From the NCBI GenBank assembly GCA_030248135.1, contig JASANC010002764.1, positions 62,001 to 126,000 on the forward strand: DNA of 64,000 bases. The letters are read 5' to 3'. Below are positions 39,690 through 51,323 of the stretch, one piece after another (positions within the stretch are counted from its first letter, which is position 1; each line of letters begins with the position of its first letter). The notes beneath the pieces were generated by a model. That model was given only the letters and a program-made list of their open reading frames with translations, searched no databases and was not told the origin of the DNA. The position numbers were made by a program, and so were the translations under genes. The DNA comes from Theristus sp. LFF4_11 (lineage: Eukaryota > Nematoda > Chromadorea > Monhysterida > Xyalidae).

Positions 39690-40506
39690 TCCATCAACGC
39701 AACATGGTAACTGCATTTTGTATCTGTATTTTACCTTTGTGTACCTTTTTCTTGGGGTTTATCTTTATACTTTATGATTTATTATTATTAAAAAAATCAC
39801 TTGGTTTTTATTCGACCGAAAGTGACCGTGTGATGATGCATTTTTTGTGTTCAGGGCTGATTATACTTTTGATTACACTCGTTCATACTTTGGGTTACCG
39901 AAGATTGAACACAAACAATAATTCTATTTTTTTTGTTTCATACGTCAACCTCAGGCATGGATGGACATGCTCAGAAGCTACCTATCTCAGTGTTAAGATT
40001 TTAAAAACTACGAATCTGTGGTTATTTTAATGTTGTGCTTCAACATGTGAATTTGGTTTTACAGTTCTTTAAAGATACGTTACAAAAAGTGTGACATGGT
40101 TAATCTCAGTTCATGAGTAGCTTTGCATATGATCGGAATATTTTACTGAACTGAGTGTTGCCTTAGATTATTAGCCACCAGCTGTAATTATTCTGTACCA
40201 TCCTGTATCTTTAGATGTATATCCCAGGAAAACTTTTCAACTTTGATGTGCTCTGTCAACTTTTGTGACCACCAGAAAAACCGTTAACGCACATTGTTTT
40301 ATTTTGTTTTCATTTCCAACTGAAGCGTGTATTTGAGCTTTTCACCCTTCTAGTAACGTTCAGGTCTACCTAAAAAGTGTGAGTCACTGGATTCTGCTGA
40401 AAAACTTTTTTTTCTTGTTCTGTTTGTTGTTTAAGTTCGCCGCCAAGTATTTCATCATGGTAACAAACTTTTTTTTTCAACTGTGTGCCCTTGTACCTCA
40501 CAGTAC

Positions 40507-40514
40507 CTCAGGGA
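40507..40514 (+). promoter_or_regulatory. lin-4/miR-125 seed match (8-mer) in LIN28 3' UTR
   Basis: CTCAGGGA is the full 8-mer match to the lin-4/miR-125 seed, 970 nt after the stop codon. The site belongs to the transcript only if the 3' UTR extends to a distal signal such as AATAAA at 41104. Confidence 0.5.
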
Positions 40515-41125
40515 ACGCAACTTGCAAAGTTTTTGCACTTGTATGCTTTGTTGATTTTCAATTCTTTTATGTGTTGCTCAGCATAAAATGCCAATTTGTT
40601 GTAACCAAACGTGGGTGATTGTTTTCGTCAACCTTAACAATAATATAAAATCAACATTAAACGCCGTTTCGAACTTTGTTTTTGTTTGGAACGGGTCTGA
40701 TTTTATCATTGCCCATCAAAGACACACCCCTATCTTTCCGTCCCCTAATTTCGAATTTTTTTTGTTTTCGGAGGACGTTCAATGTTCCATTGGTTATTGT
40801 CGAACTGTAAATTATTGGCAACGCGCGGACTGGCTGCTTTAAAATTTTGATTACTGATTGGTTCAATCATACCTCGCTGCAGCAAAATTTTTAAAACTTC
40901 AAATGAGAGAATGTCTACAAATTGCATATGTTTACAGTTTGCCTGTCATGCAGTGAAATACGAGCGGAGATTGCCAACGGCTTTTGACATGATGCTATGA
41001 CAACACGCTTGTGCTTAGTTGCAGCAAAACGTCCTCTAACTAAAGTGGAATCAAAGAGTGTGTTGTGTTACAAACCTGGAAAGTGAATACTGCAACAACA
41101 ACCAATAAAAACAAGCACAAGAAGG

Positions 41126-42235
41126 TGTGAGTCAGCAGCGCATTATACATGTAATTACTGCTGCAGGGGGTTAGTTTGCTCGTTCGGCTTAGTAGTTTTG
41201 CTTATGAACTCAAATGAATCAGTCTTGGCTGAACTCACAAACCCATGGGACAACACGTTGCCGACACATTTTGAAACGCACCAAATGCGACTTTCTGCTT
41301 TTTCTCAGGTTTTTATGCGTTCTTGCTCATCAGTTCTCAGAAAAGGCGGTGGATAGCACTGAGTGCTCTCGTCTTATTTTTCATTTGCAAATTGCGAAAA
41401 CCTGGTGAATAACGTTTCATTCTGCATTATTTGCATTATCTTTTATTTTGCTCCAGAAACTTAATGCGCGCACAGATACAGACAGTAGGTAGAGTGTCAT
41501 GCATGACGCAGGAATTCAAAATTGGCAGATTGATCCGAGTCCCCTAAATAGGGCCGAGACACTCAGGCGATTTTGAATGCCACATGACGATTGAAAAACA
41601 GTGTTCCACATTTGAAGTCATAAGGCCCCAGCAGAAACCAGTGAAAGCATTTTAAAGTTGGAACCTTTTTTGGTTCACCCTGCATAAAGCTGTAGTTTTC
41701 ACGCGAAAAAAATCGGTGTGGCGACTGTACAAGAATGTTTTTGTCTTATTAGAACGGTCTGATGGTCACAAAATATGGTGTCAGTTTCAGTTGTGAATGA
41801 ACGATGTGAATGAACCTAGCCAATGAACGACTGCGTTCCAATGTGCGCTTCGTTGTTAACGAGCCGTTGTTCGTGCGTCTCATCGCACTTTTTTCGAGCT
41901 CAACATTCACGCTTCGTTTAATTGCGCAGAGGTTCCGAAGCGGCTGTTGATTTTTTTCAGCCAGTGCCGCTCTTGTGTGGTATAGCCGTGACCATAGAGA
42001 TAGACTTCTCTCATGCAGCTACTGCATTTATTTTTTCATCAAATTTACATATGCATTCACAATAACACAAATAAATAATGGAACGCCCGAGAGAGGCACA
42101 TCAACAAAACAGCTGACTACACCACGCCCGCCAGTCTATCTGTTCAACTTTGCTGTTGTTTTTTCAGCGGCGTGCATGTGTTTATTTATTTCTGCTTGCG
42201 TTCACTCCAACTCAATAGCAACCAGTTTGTCAACA
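41126..42235. other. region upstream of the globin gene
   Basis: Contains hairpin MITE copy 2 at 41437-41640. No other feature is supported; the open frame from 41975 continues in frame into the globin first exon, so an upstream start or an additional 5' exon is possible. Confidence 0.4.
41437..41640. repeat. hairpin MITE copy 2
   Basis: Starts ATCTTTTATTTTGCTCC and contains the family core CATGACGCAGGAATTCAAAATTGG; its right end is more diverged than in other copies. Confidence 0.7.
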
Positions 42236-43860
42236 ATGCTGCGTCGCCGTCTGCGATTTGCGCAAAAGCAACGAAGCGCGTCGATGGACCCACAGCAGTC
42301 GCATCACCAAAGTACGTGTACGTCAGAGACGTCAAGCACTCGTGACAGCCGACACCACTACGCACGGCAGGTGTCCGCCAGAGCGGCTGGCACGCTCAGC
42401 ACGGTGCACGTGAGTCCAATGCGCGCCAGGTCGGTCATGGCCAGAGATGACAACCCACTCGACGGCCTACTTTCACCGCCGGTACTGCATTCAGTGTAGT
42501 TGATAATAGGTGATTCTGTGGTATGTAATGCCGTGATTTAGTGTGCTGCTTTTGGAACTAATTTATTTCTTTTGGAACAGGTAGTTATTAAAAGTAAATA
42601 GTTCTATTGGCGTCCGAGGCACCAGAGGAGACGCATTAGCTTTCATCAACTTTATGCGCCCTTAATAAATCGTGAGGGCAAACAGTTCAGTTGGAGAACA
42701 AACTGTTATAAACCGCCATTATTTAATTTAATTTGAGTTTTTTATGAACGGTTGTCATGGTTGCCGTTTCTTCACGTGATTCGTGATGCTTTTTCAACCT
42801 TACTACTAACCTTTGTTCCCATATAGCACTGAGTTACGTTGCATAGTTTTCAGCAAACGACCACACACAACGTCTGTCCCTTTCGCAGAGCCTATTTCTG
42901 ATGGACAACTGTGATGATGCGGACAGAAGCTGGGCGCCGAACGAGCGCGACATTCAGTTGATACGACGCACGTGGCGCAGCGACAAGCAGGCGTTGTGCG
43001 AGTTCGGCATGCGCGTCTATGCAACGCTCTGCGAACGCACACCGAATGCGAGACTCTGCTTTCGTCAGGTTAATACCGCTGAACCGATCATTCACAGCCG
43101 TGTTTTCACAAATTCACAATGCCATTTGTTGTTATATCGGTGGTGCGTTCGTACAATGCAGTTACCGCGAGATGCGCCGGATTTGTGCAGCGCACGCGTC
43201 CGCTCAGAGGTGTTCAGATTCGCAGAGGTGATCGACTTCGCCATTGTCAATCTGACTGACACGCGCAAGCTGAACGCATATTTGCACGACTTGGGTACGC
43301 GAGTTTTGCTGTTTTTATTTGCAGCTATCTCCTGGTTTCAGAAACCCAGTCGTAAATATCAAACTAAACCAGGACTGAATGGACGATGAGCGTCCCACGG
43401 GGCCACCGATGCCGAATGCCCCGAGAGGGAAGACCGTTTTCCAAACACAGTTTCACAACAACTGTGACGGTGTTCGATTTAAGGAGCCAGCGAGTGTGTC
43501 GTTGTTTTAGGAGCAGCGCACCTGCAGATCATGTCAGCTGACACGCCGCGCAGTGGGGGGCGTCGTCCGAGCGCCCCTGCAGCTGGCAGCCAACTGAGCG
43601 CTGGCGACAACTGGCAGTCGTTGTGCGAAGTGCTGCAGCGTGTCACCAGTGAACGTCTCGCGCATCTGGACACTCCGTTGAGCAACGAACAGTGTGCCGC
43701 TGCGCTGCACGTCTGGAAGCATCTGGCGGTGTACCTGATTCGCAAGGTGCACATCGGCTATGCGATGTCACTCAGCACAATGATCAATGGACGCACACGC
43801 AGTGGCTCGGAAAAATGGAGCACAACCACGGATGTTGCCGCAAGGCTCAATGTGAAGTGA
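42236..43860 (+). CDS. neuroglobin-like globin with N-terminal extension, no distal His
   Basis: Exons 42236-42481, 42889-43068, 43162-43294 and 43511-43860 join in phase to about 302 aa. Residues 1-85 are Ser/Arg-rich and without homology. The globin fold starts at about 95 (RDIQLIRRTWRSDKQ, helix A Trp), with TPNARLCF (CD1 Phe), an E helix VFRFAEVIDFAIVNL, the LHDLGAAH segment with the proximal His at about 190, and a final helix AALHVWKHLAVYLIRK. The E helix has no His; by the 32-residue spacing of neuroglobin, position E7 is Glu158. An insertion of about 20 residues (RSGGRRPSAP...) follows the proximal His. Introns interrupt within the CD, E-F and N-terminal regions. Ligand binding, if any, would be unusual. 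The start at 42236 is the first ATG before the basic stretch; upstream ATGs in the same frame exist. Confidence 0.82.
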
Positions 43861-46800
43861 TGCCACTCTGCTGTGTGTATTGATTGCTTTCAAATGTGTT
43901 TTTTGTGGGACGCACATTTTTTTAATACATCGTTTTTTTCGATTCACTTACATGTAAGTCACACAAGAGTAAAAACATCGACACTCATTCCACTGCTTTT
44001 GTCGCCGACTTTCTTTTTACAATTTTCAAGAATGTTTACATTTGCGCTGGTGAGGTTCGTTACGTGACTTGCATTGTGTCGAAAAGAACTGCACAATGTT
44101 GAAGAAGGATTGGCTCAAGCTGAAGTCAAATTGTCTCAAATTTCGCAGTTTTCTGCTTTTTTTAAAACAGTGATACCGTATGGCACATTGGCACGTGCCT
44201 TTAGTTTCACTTCTTTTGCAAGCAACTCATTTTATAAAACACAGTTTTGGGTTAGTCTTCGGTATTTCATTAACTTGAAAATTCGCCTTTGGCTGAAACG
44301 AAGTAGCTCATGGAGCAGATGCTGTTGACAAAACGATCTGCTGAGTTCCAGCCTCATGTCCAAAGTGCACTCGCTGGACATACGGCAGATGCTCCACCGT
44401 ACTTGGTCTTAAAGCGATCTTACCGCACGTAAGTATTATCTTTTCTTTAAGACCTGCGACCCAATGCGGTTGTGGACGTGAAAGGAAACTAGTGTCAATC
44501 TTAATGTGGTAATTCAGAACAGCCAAAGTGACCCGGCCTTATTTAGGGGACTCGGATCCCTTAGCCAATTTTGAATTCCCGCGTCGTGCATGAGCCTGCT
44601 TGCCCATCTATACACGCATTGAGACGCGGGACGAAAATAAAAGATATTACACAAGCTCGATCGCCGTATCCAAAGTTACACTTCCTTTTAAAAATTTGGT
44701 CTCTAAAAACTTATCCTGACAATCACAAGAGTTTGTCCACCAGAACCACGACACGCGGCACATAGACTTGGTGTTATATGTGTGCCCAGACCGGTCGGAT
44801 CTTTGCATTTGACTGTATCAGCTTTGCGTCGATGTGAGCGCTTGTTCGGCTGAACATTGTGTGAGCTCTGCCTCCCTGATCAGGCATTGCACTGACACTG
44901 CTATTACGCATGTCCAAACACACGCATTGGCATGTACAATGTATGCACATAACGCTGCAAGTGCGCTTTCGCTTGTGTGCCATCGATTTTCAGTTTTACA
45001 CACACGCGTTTTCAACAGAACCGTTTCGTTCCTCATTTTCATAATCTTCTAGAGATGACCTATGGAACTTGTGATGGTTCCTTACTTCGTGCTGTCATTG
45101 AAAAACAACAATCAGTTCGTTGTTATTGTTTGCTGCGACAACTTTAATCCATAAGCATGCTTGCTTGTTTTATCAATGGCTAAGGCGCTCTGATGTTTGC
45201 ATATGTTCATTTACGTACTTGAGATGCATTTTCAGTAATGTGACACAGGACTTTTGAGCAAGCGTGAAAGATTGTTGTTGACGTGATCGGCATTGTGCAT
45301 TGCGTTGCGTTTTCCCTTCTTCGTCTTGTTTACGTTTACACGCACATAGTTTATTATTTATTCGAGTTCAGACACGAATATTGTAAACGTGCACATATTC
45401 TGAAGAGCTTAGCGCTGAGAAAAGATGACTTGGAATTTGCTTAAAGCGTCATATTGCTCTTGCTTTGTCCAAACGCTGCTATGCAAAAACGTTGCTTCTG
45501 CAACTATCACCATTTGACAGTTTGCCACCACCCATTTTCACCGTCCCATCGTTTTTTTAAATTTTGTCCGGAATAAACATTGAACCGGAAGAACCACTTC
45601 ATTTGTCCACAAAAATGTGCGCTTCATTGTGGCCCGAAGCTGGTGTTTGAATCATTATGACGTTAGCAGACAGCCGCAGAAGCAACGCTTGCACACGTGA
45701 TTTGCACGCGGACTTTTGCACAAAAGTAAGTTTTATGACAGAGCAAGAGCGCCACAAAAAAAGCACTTTTCCAGAGCGCTAACAGGCCAAAGAAACAACA
45801 TTCTGTGTTTTGGACTCGTTTTTTTTAAAAACCCATTCAGCTGATTTAGCTGAATTTGCGCATTTGTACACGACCGCTCTGGCACATTCGGAAATTGAAA
45901 AGGAACTAAAACGGTTTTTTCGAAAAAACCATCGCGAATGTGGCGGGTAGTGGTGGAACGCATGAGCTGCGAGGCATTTGGTTGCCGCGTACTGCTGGCG
46001 TCCGTTTGTGTGCGTTTCTGGTTGGCATCCGCCTGTTCGCTGTGTCCATTTGCTCCGCGCTTATCAGTTTTATGTGCACTTTGTTGGCGATATGAAAGAA
46101 TTTGCTCACAAACACACAGTCTCTCTGCACTGCGTGGCCTTGCCATGTCTAATTTCGTGATAAATAAACAGAACACGTGCAAACTGGTGTACTACTGAAC
46201 AGCATTGATTGGCCTGAGTAGGTTTTGTCGACCGACTGATTTTTGAAAGCACAACTAAATTGTTAGCAGCTGCGATTGCCCTGTACGGTTCGCACGCTTT
46301 TTTCTCTCGTATATTGTCTGTGTTTCGAGGCACAGCATTTGTGGTCACTGAGGCGAAGTAAAACTCCTGAAGATTTTCCTGTGGTTCGCTAATGAGCAAC
46401 CATTTTTTTGCTGAGAAATTGTCGAGAAAGCTGTCACTTCAGTTCAAGTAAACTGTGAGCGCGCACACAGCGCACATTCGTGTCACCACTTGCCATTTGC
46501 ATTTTTTTCTCCGTCATGTTTGTTAGTGCTGATGTCGTGTTATGCATGAAGAGATCGTTCTCGTGTGACGCACAGTTCTGCAGTGTGCAAATGCTCCTAT
46601 GTAGCGCGTTGCTATAATATGTATTGTTTTGCTGCCATTTGTTGCGTGGCATACGTGCGCTATGCCTTTCTGTTTAGCGTCTTTGCGAAACGAAAAATTT
46701 GCGTTGCATTTTGCGTTCTTGCAATATTTGACCGTTGCTTGGCTTCTGCTTTGTGAGCGCCACTCGACTTTTTGTTTGTGAATTTTCCTCCGTTTTGATT

Positions 46801-48130
46801 CATCATTTTTTGCGCTAAAAAACGTGAGCGGGACGCAGTTTTGTTTGGTGTTTCGCTGAGTCTAATCGTCATCGTGAACAGCACAACAATGCACGCACTC
46901 TGCTGCCAACACCCACGCCTACCTCTACCAAAAGCTACACTGAAATGAGTGTGCAACTATGAAAGTCCATCGTTTATTGTGGTGGCTTGCGCGAGCATAC
47001 GCAACAACAACAAACACAACGCTGCGCAACACTTTTACGCCACATCATATTCCACACTGTCCATCATTTGTTTTTCCATTTTGCCGCTCAGCTTTTTGCG
47101 CACATTATGCTGTTTCTTACTTACTTCACCAAACTCGGGAATTCGGTGAAAGTAACAAATGTTTTCTTGCCAAATGACTGACAACACGCGTGTGCGCACT
47201 TTTCGTGCGTGTTTTTGTTCCATTCTTTCAGTCGCACGTCCTGCAGTGCCGACGGTGCAACCTCGCAGGCGCTGACGTCGCGATAGAATTGATAAATTTG
47301 TTGAGACTGTCAATATGAATGTTGCGCGTTGGCGTCGCGCAAATGGCCACAAACAACATGTCACCATGTCGCGTGGCCGTTTGCAATGGCCAACTGGCAC
47401 AGCGTACGAGCGCTTGTTCCTGCGGAAATCTGCTTTTTCCAGTCATACTGAGGCTTACGCGCTAACATACACGCACACATCACTCCAGCAGCCCACAGCA
47501 GACAACAGACCTCAGTTGAAAAGCTGAGCTCTGCTGTGAGCACGCTCAGTCTGTAGCCGCGTTTTGACCACGCTCCACAATCGTAATTACGCTCATGGAC
47601 AATGTTCGTAAACAGCGCATATTTTCTGTGGCGCATTTTGCTGGTGCACGTGAACACGTGTGTCCAAAAACTCTTGGCGTTGACGTGCAGCATTCATTCT
47701 CTATGTCGCCGTGCAATGACATCGCTCATTTGAAACTGCGTCTGTTCAATTGAAACTAGTTTATTATTCAATTTGTACATTTTTGCCAAGCAATTTGCAC
47801 GAACATACATGTATATGTATGTATTTGGCGTAACGCCAATCTGAAGCTGTTTTTCTTCATTCATTTGCACTGTTGGTAATGAGCTGACATTCGTGTTCTG
47901 CAGAATTCCAGCCGATTGCAAATTTCAATCACACGCCACAGTTATCAACCTGACAACAAGGCCTTCGAAACAAAAGTAATGGGCGGTGGCGTATTATTAC
48001 ACTGATTCTAAAAATTCATTTTAATCAGCTGTGCAGAAGAATCAGCGTTTAGTGGGTGGGTAACACGAAAAGGGCGCACACTCAGAGTGCAAGTGTAGTA
48101 GCCTCATTGAGCGTGTGCAACGCGAGTGCA
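43861..48130. other. 4.3 kb without a recognised gene
   Basis: Holds hairpin MITE copy 3 at 44432-44648. Open frames are short and none shows domains, splice phasing or similarity that I recognise. Several ACAC/TGTG-rich stretches occur but no array. Confidence 0.45.
44432..44648. repeat. hairpin MITE copy 3 (inverted orientation)
   Basis: Bounded by ATCTTTTCTTTAAGACC and its inverted counterpart ACGAAAATAAAAGAT, with the core TTTTGAATTCCCGCGTCGTGC. It is the copy with the clearest terminal inverted repeats. Confidence 0.78.
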
Positions 48131-49264
48131 ATGGTCGACGAAATGGTCGTGCAAAACGCTCAGTGGACAGCAGCGAATTCAAAGCAGCCGAACAATCTGG
48201 TGGCGATCGTCGCGAGCACAGCGGCCGACCAGTCAGCCTGTCACACAAAGCCGTGCCGCTCAAAGTCGGATCTGAACGGGCCACGACGGAGGGATCCGCG
48301 CGACGGCATGCGCCTGCGGGCGTGCGGCATCTGCGTCAACCACGACGCCAGTCAAGTAAGCAACACGTCATCGGTGCTCTCTCTCTGTGTTCCTGTGCAC
48401 CAAAGCGAACAAAAATGCCTCAGGTTCTGCTGGTAACCAGCTCGAAACGGCACAACCAATGGGTGATACCTGGCGGTGGCCTCGAGGATGGTGAAACATG
48501 CGAAAACGCGGTCGTCAGAGAGGTGCTAGAGGAGGCGGGCGTTGTTGCCGTCGTCACCAGGGACGTCGGCGAATTCGTGGTCGGTGGGCCATTGGCACGC
48601 TTGCACGAGTGCTTTTGCTTTCCATGGATCACCTGGCTGCTGCTCTCACACAAAGCAATCAGCGCATGCAATCTACGATTGCATACACATTTTTAAGTTA
48701 TTGTTAACGGCAGTTCAAAAAACCACACTGACTTCAGGACCTGCCCAGAAAAGCAAAGACGCAGGTGTTCCTGTTGAGAGTGACCGAGGAGCTGGCGTCT
48801 TGGGCTGAGCAACATTACGGTGAGACAACGTTCAGGAGATTAGGTTCACATGAAACAAACAAGCGTTATAACGCTCGAAATCGAGGTAGTGCTTAGGTTA
48901 GTGGCGTACTTTAGACAGAACCGGACTTGGCGGCTGTAAGCTTCTCTGCACTGGATCATGTGCCGCTCAGCCATCCCACCCAAACCCTTTATGAATGCGG
49001 CGAAATGACCTAAAAATTCAAAAAGCCGCCATTTGCACTCCAGGCCGCCAACGTCGCTGGTTCCTGGTGGCCGAGGCCGCACGCGCGCTGAAGCCAACAC
49101 AGTTGACCTACCTGGCGTGCATGTCCCCCACGGTGAACGCGCTGGTGCTCAACCAACAACGCTCAACACCCCCACCGCGAGCAACATCGCCATCAACCAA
49201 GAACAAGGTCATCATCGACAGAAAGCTCAGCAGTGCCGACGACACGAGTGCCTCGGACTCTTAG
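48131..49264 (+). CDS. diphosphoinositol polyphosphate phosphohydrolase (NUDT3/4-like)
   Basis: Four exons join in phase: 48131-48355, 48424-48579, 48738-48819 and 49044-49264, about 227 aa. After a 70-residue lead comes LRACGICVNHDASQ, then VLLVTSSKRHNQWVIPGGG and a complete Nudix box (GGLEDGETC, then REVLEEAGV; all catalytic Glu present). DIPP-specific features are the GGG before the box and the later RKAKTQVFLLRV and QRRWFLVAEAARAL segments, where animal DIPPs have the RKREWF motif. The family hydrolyses diphosphoinositol polyphosphates and diadenosine polyphosphates, and can act on mRNA caps. The C-terminal tail is Ser/Thr-rich and low complexity. AATAAA at 49384 is the likely poly(A) signal. 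The gene is convergent with ARFRP1. Confidence 0.9.
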
Positions 49265-50004
49265 CATTCAATGGTAAACGCTGCTCGAATAAGCCGATCA
49301 GATGCTATGCTTTGGTGCAACACGTGCAACACTTAGCGCTAAATATTTATGAGTAAAGTTTTTAACAAATTTACGAAGTTAAAAATAAATTTACAAATAT
49401 CGAAGTCTTTTACGCGTTCTGAATTTTTCAGTGTTCAGTCTTTTCTTTGCCACAGCCAGAAGTTATGCATGCTGCTATTTTTGTGCTCTTGTTATAATCC
49501 TGATTGATTGTTGCGTTTTTGTTGTTATTTGTTCACGCAGTATCTCTAGTTGTACTAGCTGGCATTTCCGGGTATTGCTTTATTGAAATTTGACAGATTT
49601 TCTAATGTTCCGAGTTTTGCTGTTTTCTGTTGTTGTATTTCTTTACTTTTCAAAAAGCAGTTTTGTCTTTTTGATCTAACTGTTGCTGTTTCTGGAACGT
49701 TTCTGATTGTATCATTTTCTGATGCTAAGGTGCACGACAGGTTGCCGTGTGTAGCAGACGCGTGCGATGTCATGCTGTGCTACGGGGTGGCCTCTGAGAA
49801 CTGAAGCCATTTTTTTCACCACACCGAAGTGGGTGTGCTTTGAGAACCACTCCGAGATATACAGTACCAGGGAACATGTCTGGTGTGGAGCAATTAGCAA
49901 ATAAAAAACGTTTCCACATGTGTAAAGCGTTCGTTTTAACATTACACACTTTGTTTCCAGTATCAGACAAACGAACAATCAAGCGAAAAATGCGGCATTT
50001 GCAG
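49265..50004. other. convergent 3' region between the Nudix gene and ARFRP1
   Basis: AATAAA on the plus strand at 49384-49389 and on the minus strand at about 49583-49578 mark plausible poly(A) signals for the two converging genes. The open frames here are shadows. Confidence 0.5.
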
Positions 50005-51095
50005 TCACCCGTTTTGCACCGGAGGTCGATGCCAATTGTTTCGTCTAAGTCCATTCAGCAGCCATGTGATACTTTCTTGCACATTGTTGCTACAAACATG
50101 AATCTGTCTCAAGTCAATCTTCAGTGATTCTTGACACACCAAATAATAGCTTAGTACGTTTCACCAGGCCTACCCAGTTAACGCCGACACGGGCATCACC
50201 GAGCACGACCTCTTGCCAAGTTTATGCACGCTCTCGTGGAACACGCTCTTGATTTCGCTCACTGACAGGCAGCCCTACGTTCGTACCTTGCAAATTAGAA
50301 AACATCAAGCCGCGATACATCACCAGAAAGTCACCTACTTGCACGTCTTGTTTGTTGCAAACGACCAACAACGGAACGCCATGTAAAGTTTGCGAGTCGA
50401 GCATTTTGTCTGACATGCCAACCATTTTTTTGAAAAAAAAACGATGGAAGGAAAGCAATAAAGCAAAAACATGGTGCCAACTGACCAAAGGCAGCGTGAG
50501 ATTCTTGTAAACGCTCATTGTCGCTGGAGTCAATGACAAAAATCACCCCGTGGCACTCGGCATAGTACTGCAGAGAATAGACCAGTTACGATGAACTGAG
50601 TTTAGTTGATGTTGAAGCGATATTTCTAGCCATGTCAGTGTCGCAAGTGCCACTTTTCAAACTGCACCTTATCCCAGAGCGCTTGCAATTCTTCTTGGCC
50701 GCCCAAATCCCAGAAGTTAATTCGCACGCCTGCAGCGTCGATCTTGCCGACTGAAACCAAGTTGACAAGTGACACTTTGGTTGAAATGCCAGCCAAGAAA
50801 TGCAAGCACAAAGACACATGTCAATGATCGCCACCTACTGTTCAGACCGACAGTGCTAGTGATCTTTGACGGATTCATCATTCGATAGTCAGGATTGAAT
50901 TTCGTTTTGGTGCTTTCTAGCAGTGTCTGAAATGGCAAAACAACGCCCCATAAAAATGAGAAACACGACGCTTTAATAAAAAAAGTTTGATTGTGTACTC
51001 ACTGTTTTACCAGCATTATCCAAACCGAGAATAAGCACAAAGTATTCATCTTTTCGGAACATGTGCCGTAGAAATCCCGACACTAACGTATACAT
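50005..51095 (-). CDS. ARFRP1: ARF-related protein 1 (small GTPase)
   Basis: Seven exons: 51003-51095, 50839-50926, 50668-50750, 50486-50567, 50339-50430, 50174-50274 and 50005-50089, about 207 aa (human 201). The protein begins MYTLVSGFLRHMFRKDEY like its orthologues, with no Gly2 for myristoylation. GTPase motifs are GLDNAGKT (P-loop), STVGLN (switch I), WDLGGQEEL (G3, with the Gln needed for hydrolysis), CNKQDV (G4) and SALTG (G5). The C-terminus GLRRNNWHRPP matches the family. ARFRP1 acts at the trans-Golgi upstream of ARL1. Oddity: the fourth intron (50485-50431, 55 nt) starts GTCAGT but has no AG where the frame requires the acceptor; the boundary reads TTTTCA then six A. Confidence 0.93.
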
Positions 51096-51323
51096 CTGAG
51101 AAGCACGCTGATGTTAGGACAGTTGTGTCTCTTGAGAAAGAAGGAGCAATGAAATAAACAACGCAGAGCAACGTCTGTTTCGAGGCAACGAATCGTACAA
51201 CAACAACAATCCAGCGATCATTGATTGATATTCTCGTTCATTGCTGTTTTATAGCACGATGTACAAGCATAACTGAATGTGCGACAGAGTGGAATGAACA
51301 AATGGGCAGCAGTGAGCTGAGCA

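Larger units (their letters stand above)
39538..41125 (+). other. LIN28: probable LIN28 3' UTR
   Basis: This AT-rich stretch follows the stop codon without any supported coding exon. ATTAAA at 39787 and AATAAA at 41104-41109 are candidate poly(A) signals; a short form would keep only the let-7 sites and a long form would add the lin-4/miR-125 site. Confidence 0.5.
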
